Shown here in pieces: positions 23,464-25,699 of a DNA stretch of 25,699 nucleotides. How positions within the stretch are numbered: the first letter of the stretch is position 1; every line of letters starts with the position of its first letter. The position numbers and the translations under genes were made by a program. The notes under the pieces were generated by a model. That model did no database searches. It was not told the DNA's origin and worked only from the letters and a program-made list of their open reading frames with translations. Origin of the DNA: M3007 sp964589365 (lineage in GTDB: Bacteria; Bacteroidota; Bacteroidia; Chitinophagales; Saprospiraceae); NCBI GenBank assembly GCA_964589365.1, contig CAZPTQ010000061.1:1-25699 (forward strand), given 5' to 3'.

Positions 23464-24159
23464 TTAATCAAAAAAACGGTCCTCTTTCCAATTTTTCTGA
23501 TTGTTGATAATGTAATTGGAAATATTATCAAAAGCTTCAGCACTTCGGATAATACGATCATCAAAACCCCTCTGCCAGATTTTGTCGAGCCAAACGCCTG
23601 GTTGATTTTCCTTGTGATAATTCAGGCACGCAGTCGCAACAATTGATTTGTAGGCGCCAATGATCTGGCCAAGATACGGACGCGTAGCCCATTGCATTTT
23701 TGAAAATGGAATTTTGGGTGGGTTGTCTTGGGCGCCCGTGTCATTTTGGGCGCCCAAGAGGGGCGCCCCTACGGAACCAACGCCATCGGTCGGGGCGACT
23801 CCTGTTTGGGCGACCCTTGTGGTCGCCCGAACTGTGGTCGCCCCATCCTTACCCACCCCTTTTTCCACCGTGGTTATCGCCGAAACCGGTCGGCCAATCA
23901 ACAAAACCCCATGCATGTGATTAGGCATAATTTGGAACGCGCCCAATTCCACATGCGGCCATCGTTCCGGCAGTTTTTCCCACTCACGGTGCGCAATCTC
24001 TCCAAATTCGGTCAAATTCATGACAGACTTCTCTACTTCGCCAAAAAAATGAATTCTGTTTTTGGTGCAAATGGTGACGAAATACATGCCTTCTTTGGCG
24101 TAATCGTATCCTTTGAGGCGAATGCTGCGGCGATGGTGGATGTTTGGATTGTATTTCAT
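23464..24159 (-). CDS. REP-associated tyrosine transposase (RAYT, Y1/IS200-like HUH superfamily)
   Basis: 231-residue single-strand DNA transposase-like protein that, in studied relatives, nicks and joins at REP hairpins. MKYNPNIHHRRSIRLKGYDY and GMYFVTICTKNRIHFFGEV are typical N-terminal RAYT motifs. The metal-binding HUH is PNHMHGV (His81, His83). The catalytic Tyr is probably Tyr170 in GQIIGAYKSIV. The C-terminus (KIWQRGFDDRIIRSAEAFDNISNYIINNQKNWKEDRFFD) is characteristic. The start at 24159 is chosen; upstream in-frame codons run through the repeat array and assembly gap. Residues 93-148 form a low-complexity Gly/Ala/Thr/Val linker whose DNA is made of REP-like GC-rich palindromes. It sits between the hsdR and hsdM remnants, likely as an insertion. 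Confidence 0.92.
   Translation of the reverse strand: MKYNPNIHHRRSIRLKGYDYAKEGMYFVTICTKNRIHFFGEVEKSVMNLTEFGEIAHREWEKLPERWPHVELGAFQIMPNHMHGVLLIGRPVSAITTVEKGVGKDGATTVRATTRVAQTGVAPTDGVGSVGAPLLGAQNDTGAQDNPPKIPFSKMQWATRPYLGQIIGAYKSIVATACLNYHKENQPGVWLDKIWQRGFDDRIIRSAEAFDNISNYIINNQKNWKEDRFFD
23727..23852. repeat. Block of REP-like palindromes within the RAYT linker
   Basis: The segment holds GGGCGCCC palindromes, the 12-nt perfect palindrome AGGGGCGCCCCT (23759-23770), and a perfect hairpin at 23808-23828 (arms GGGCGACC and GGTCGCCC, loop CTTGT). A further GTGGTCGCCCC half-element follows. The hairpin is the exact reverse complement of that at 24462-24482 outside the gene. The block stays open in the RAYT frame. 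Confidence 0.8.
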
Positions 24160-24254
24160 TTTCAAATTGGTTTTGGTATATGATTCGGGGGTATGTATTT
24201 GGGCAATCGCGAAATATTCGGGCAACCTCGAGAATTGGACGATGACGAATATTC

Positions 24255-24473
24255 GGGCGACCACAAGGGCGACCACAAGGGCGACCACAAGGGCGACCAC
24301 AAGGGCGACNNNNNNNNNNNNNNNNNNNNNNNNNNNNNNNNNNNNNNNNNNNNNNNNNNNNNNNNNNNNNNNNNNNNNNNNNNNNNNNNNNNNNNNNNNN
24401 NNNNNNNNNACAAGGGCGACCACAAGGGCGACCACAAGGGCGACCACAAGGGCGACCACAAGGGCGACCACAA
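24255..24473 (+). repeat. 12-bp tandem array (GGGCGACCACAA) spanning an assembly gap
   Basis: Four full copies and part of a fifth precede the N run (24255-24309), and five full copies follow it (24414-24473, after a trailing ACAA). The unit is the left half of the REP hairpin. Left and right copies are not in phase across the 100 N (159 nt apart, not a multiple of 12), so the gap length is nominal. All reading frames through it are open because 12 is a multiple of 3, which creates false ORFs on both strands. Confidence 0.93.
24310..24409. other. Assembly gap of 100 N
   Basis: Exactly 100 undetermined bases inside a 12-bp tandem repeat. The round number is a common placeholder for unknown length, so the array's true copy number is unknown. 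Confidence 0.98.
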
Positions 24474-24482
24474 GGGTCGCCC
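24462..24482. repeat. REP-type hairpin closing the tandem array
   Basis: The last array unit continues into GGGTCGCCCCTAC, making a perfect 8-bp stem (GGGCGACC / GGTCGCCC) with an ACAAG loop. The same 21-nt sequence in reverse complement lies inside the RAYT coding region at 23808-23828. Confidence 0.85.
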
Positions 24483-24531
24483 CTACAAAATCCCGTTTGG
24501 CCCAATTCGAATGCCCGATCATATCTTGTAA

Positions 24532-24573
24532 GGGCGGTCCTTGTGGCCGCCCGAATTGCATGGCCGCCCTACA
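24532..24573. repeat. Variant REP-like hairpin with a trailing half-element
   Basis: GGGCGGTCC-TTGT-GGCCGCCC is a diverged form of the GGGCGACC...GGTCGCCC hairpin. It is followed by a second half, TGGCCGCCCTAC, about 20 nt later. Position and loop (TTGT) match the other elements around the RAYT gene. From here to about 24620 I see nothing else definite; a short open stretch on the minus strand has no recognisable product. Confidence 0.65.
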
Positions 24574-24627
24574 CCAATCCCCCCTCAAACGCCCGCTTCA
24601 CCCACTCCATACCGCATTGTCACTTAT

Positions 24628-24668
24628 CACCAAAAGTGTACCACCAGTTTGCACCAATAGTGTACCAC
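24628..24668. mobile_element. Possible insertion-sequence end remnant (IS21-like repeated terminal motif)
   Basis: CACCAAAAGTGTACCAC and CACCAATAGTGTACCAC are direct repeats 24 nt apart. Read on the minus strand they give repeated GTGGTACACT...TTGGTG, which resembles the multiple terminal repeats of IS21-family elements. They begin just beyond the point where hsdR loses its reading frame. No istA or istB gene is present, so this would be one end left after deletion. The family assignment is from memory of typical ends, not a search. Confidence 0.4.
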
Positions 24669-24682
24669 TTGGTAATTCAAAA

Positions 24683-25493
24683 TTAGTCAATGTTGTTGAG
24701 TTGGGTTAAGAAATCTTTGATTCTGTAACTTTCACCTGAGAACTTGAGGTTGTCGTCCTGCGGCTCAAAACGCCGGAATTCCTGTTCGGCCTGCTCGCCC
24801 AGGTTCTTGGTATCCACCAGAAAGAGCACCCGTTTGGCTTTGGCGAATTTCAGCAGGCGATAGATAAAAGTAATCGCGGTGAAGGTCTTGCCCGAGCCGG
24901 TGGCCATTTGAATCAGGGCTTTGGGACGGTTTTCGCGGAAGGATTGCTCGAGATTGGAAATAGCGGTGACTTGGCAATCCCTTAAAGCCCCCTCCCGGCC
25001 TCCCACAAAAAGGGGAGGAGAGCCACTCACTCATAGGCGGAATGTCAAAAAACCGGGCACGCAGCATTTTTTCTTCCTTGATCCATTTCTGGAAAGTTTC
25101 CGGGCGGTGGAAGGTAAATTCAGGTCGGGAACGTGGTTTTGGGTCGGGATAATCCGTGAAGCGGTTTACTTCCCCCGTGCTTTCGTAGACAAAAGGAAGT
25201 GGGTCGTTGTTGAGGTGCTTGAGTTTCGCGGTGGCATAATCTCCGGATTGGTCTTCGTGAACCGTAAGCCGAACGCCTTCTTCGGGTCGTTTGGCTTCGA
25301 TGATTCCAACCGGTTTTTTGTCTACAAACAAAACGTAATCAGCGGGGCCTACATCCGTCAGGTATTCGCGCACGGCGACCCCGAGTGCAGCGCTCAGGTT
25401 CACTTTTGTTTTCGACTGAATGACCCAGCCACAGGCGAGCAGTTGCTCGTCAGTTTTGTCGCGGGCGAGTTGTTCCGGATTTTGGTTGGGTAT
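24683..25493 (-). pseudogene. hsdR: Type I restriction endonuclease subunit, N-terminal fragment, frameshifted and truncated
   Basis: HsdR is the restriction and translocase subunit. The upstream frame (from about 25493 to about 25032) gives NPEQLARDKTDEQLLACGW, the PD-(D/E)xK nuclease motif in ADYVLFVDKKPVGIIEAKR, and FHRPETFQKWIKEEKMLRARFFDIPPM. The other frame (about 24990 to 24683) continues LRDCQVTAISNLEQSFRENRPKALIQMATGSGKT (Walker A) and RVLFLVDTKNL. Between them lies a GC-rich imperfect palindrome, probably inserted, which shifts the frame. The protein then ends at LNNID with TAA, before the helicase DEAD motif II, so about three quarters of a usual HsdR of around 1,000 residues is missing. 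No ATG exists in frame before the first motif; ATA at 25493 (IPNQNPEQ) sits where the start is expected. It is non-functional as written. Confidence 0.85.
24984..25030. repeat. GC-rich imperfect palindrome inserted in hsdR
   Basis: Plus-strand AAAGCCCCCTCCCGGCCTCC and AAAAAGGGGAGGAGAGC form an imperfect hairpin. It lies exactly where the HsdR reading changes frame, between PPM and LRDCQV, and its translation matches nothing expected in HsdR. The boundaries are approximate because the ancestral sequence is unknown. Confidence 0.6.
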
Positions 25494-25570
25494 TGGTTGA
25501 GTTTTGACTTCAGGGGGGCAAGTAAAAAGCCAAATCTCGAAATTGAGGGCAGGAGGAAGGGTTTTCTATC

Positions 25571-25699
25571 TCATTGATTCCAAATAGAAGCCGGAATTGC
25601 GTCTGAACAAGGGCACGTTGCGCCTTTGTAGATCAGTTTTACATTGACCGCCATTTGTTGCAAAAGTGTATTGAGCGTTTCACCGGGCGAAGATGTACA
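25571..25699 (-). CDS. Possible C-terminal end of an unknown gene, cut by the window edge
   Basis: From the window edge the minus strand is open for 42 codons (...SPGETLNTLLQQMAVNVKLI...CPCSDAIPASIWNQ) and ends in TGA at 25571-25573. It lies just upstream of the hsdR remnant on the same strand. The amino-acid composition is plausible for protein, but the stretch is short and no family is recognised. It could be a gene of the same locus or a chance open frame. Confidence 0.3.
   Translation of the reverse strand, partial: CTSSPGETLNTLLQQMAVNVKLIYKGATCPCSDAIPASIWNQ

Noticed and set aside
24255..24482. Tandem array considered as a CRISPR array
   Set aside because: Units are 12 bp and directly contiguous with no spacers, and no cas gene is nearby.
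23984..24709. Long ORFs running through the tandem array and N run on both strands (repeats of VALVVAL, GRPCGRP, KGDHKGD, TRATTRA)
   Set aside because: A 12-bp repeat without stop codons keeps every frame open, and the N run is read as unknown residues. Only the RAYT frame from 24159 has family motifs.

Overview
The window looks like a piece of a Bacteroidota chromosome, most likely of the Saprospiraceae type (Haliscomenobacter/Lewinella-like). The grounds are secreted proteins with type IX secretion (T9SS) C-terminal sorting domains, a TonB-dependent receptor with a carboxypeptidase-regulatory-like N-terminal domain, a DUF2027-Smr protein, weak or absent Shine-Dalgarno sequences, and repeated matches to the Bacteroidota -7 promoter element TAnnTTTG just upstream of genes. 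A run of exactly 100 N at 24310-24409 shows that this is a draft scaffold. Species assignment is inference.

Layout. 1-112: degenerate TCATTGGG(G) tandem repeat. 113-2479 (-): TonB-dependent outer-membrane receptor. 2666-3991 (-): hemL (tetrapyrrole synthesis). 4057-6371 (+): GT-C-type membrane glycosyltransferase and a HAD-IB phosphatase. 6605-7645 (+): DUF2027-Smr protein. 7661-8317 (-): fructose-6-phosphate aldolase/transaldolase. 8545-9228 (-): membrane zinc metallopeptidase. 9418-10209 (+): monofunctional peptidoglycan glycosyltransferase. 10214-11713 (-): three-repeat T9SS cargo protein. 11797-14472 (-): di-heme oxidoreductase and imelysin lipoproteins, a pair usually linked to iron. 14534-16414 (-): secreted M1 metallopeptidase. 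16713-17537 (+): RlpA-SPOR protein with a strong terminator. 17634-19088 (-): unrecognised helical protein, divergent from two T9SS surface-protein genes (19193-20316 and 20390-21959, +), each broken by one frameshift. 21971-25493 (-): remnants of a type I restriction-modification locus. hsdM carries an in-frame stop, hsdR is frameshifted and truncated, and no hsdS is visible. A REP-associated tyrosine transposase (RAYT) with a 12-bp tandem array lies between hsdR and hsdM.

The first 19 kb is mostly intact housekeeping, cell-envelope and iron-linked genes. Every visibly damaged gene lies after 19.1 kb, around the mobile-element region. The most distinctive signals are small repeats. (i) Tandem heptamers of several sequence families sit against gene boundaries. 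(ii) A perfect 33-nt palindrome lies in frame inside the glycosyltransferase gene. (iii) One 21-nt hairpin sequence occurs both inside the RAYT coding sequence, in the linker between its catalytic motifs, and in opposite orientation at the end of the tandem array upstream of it.
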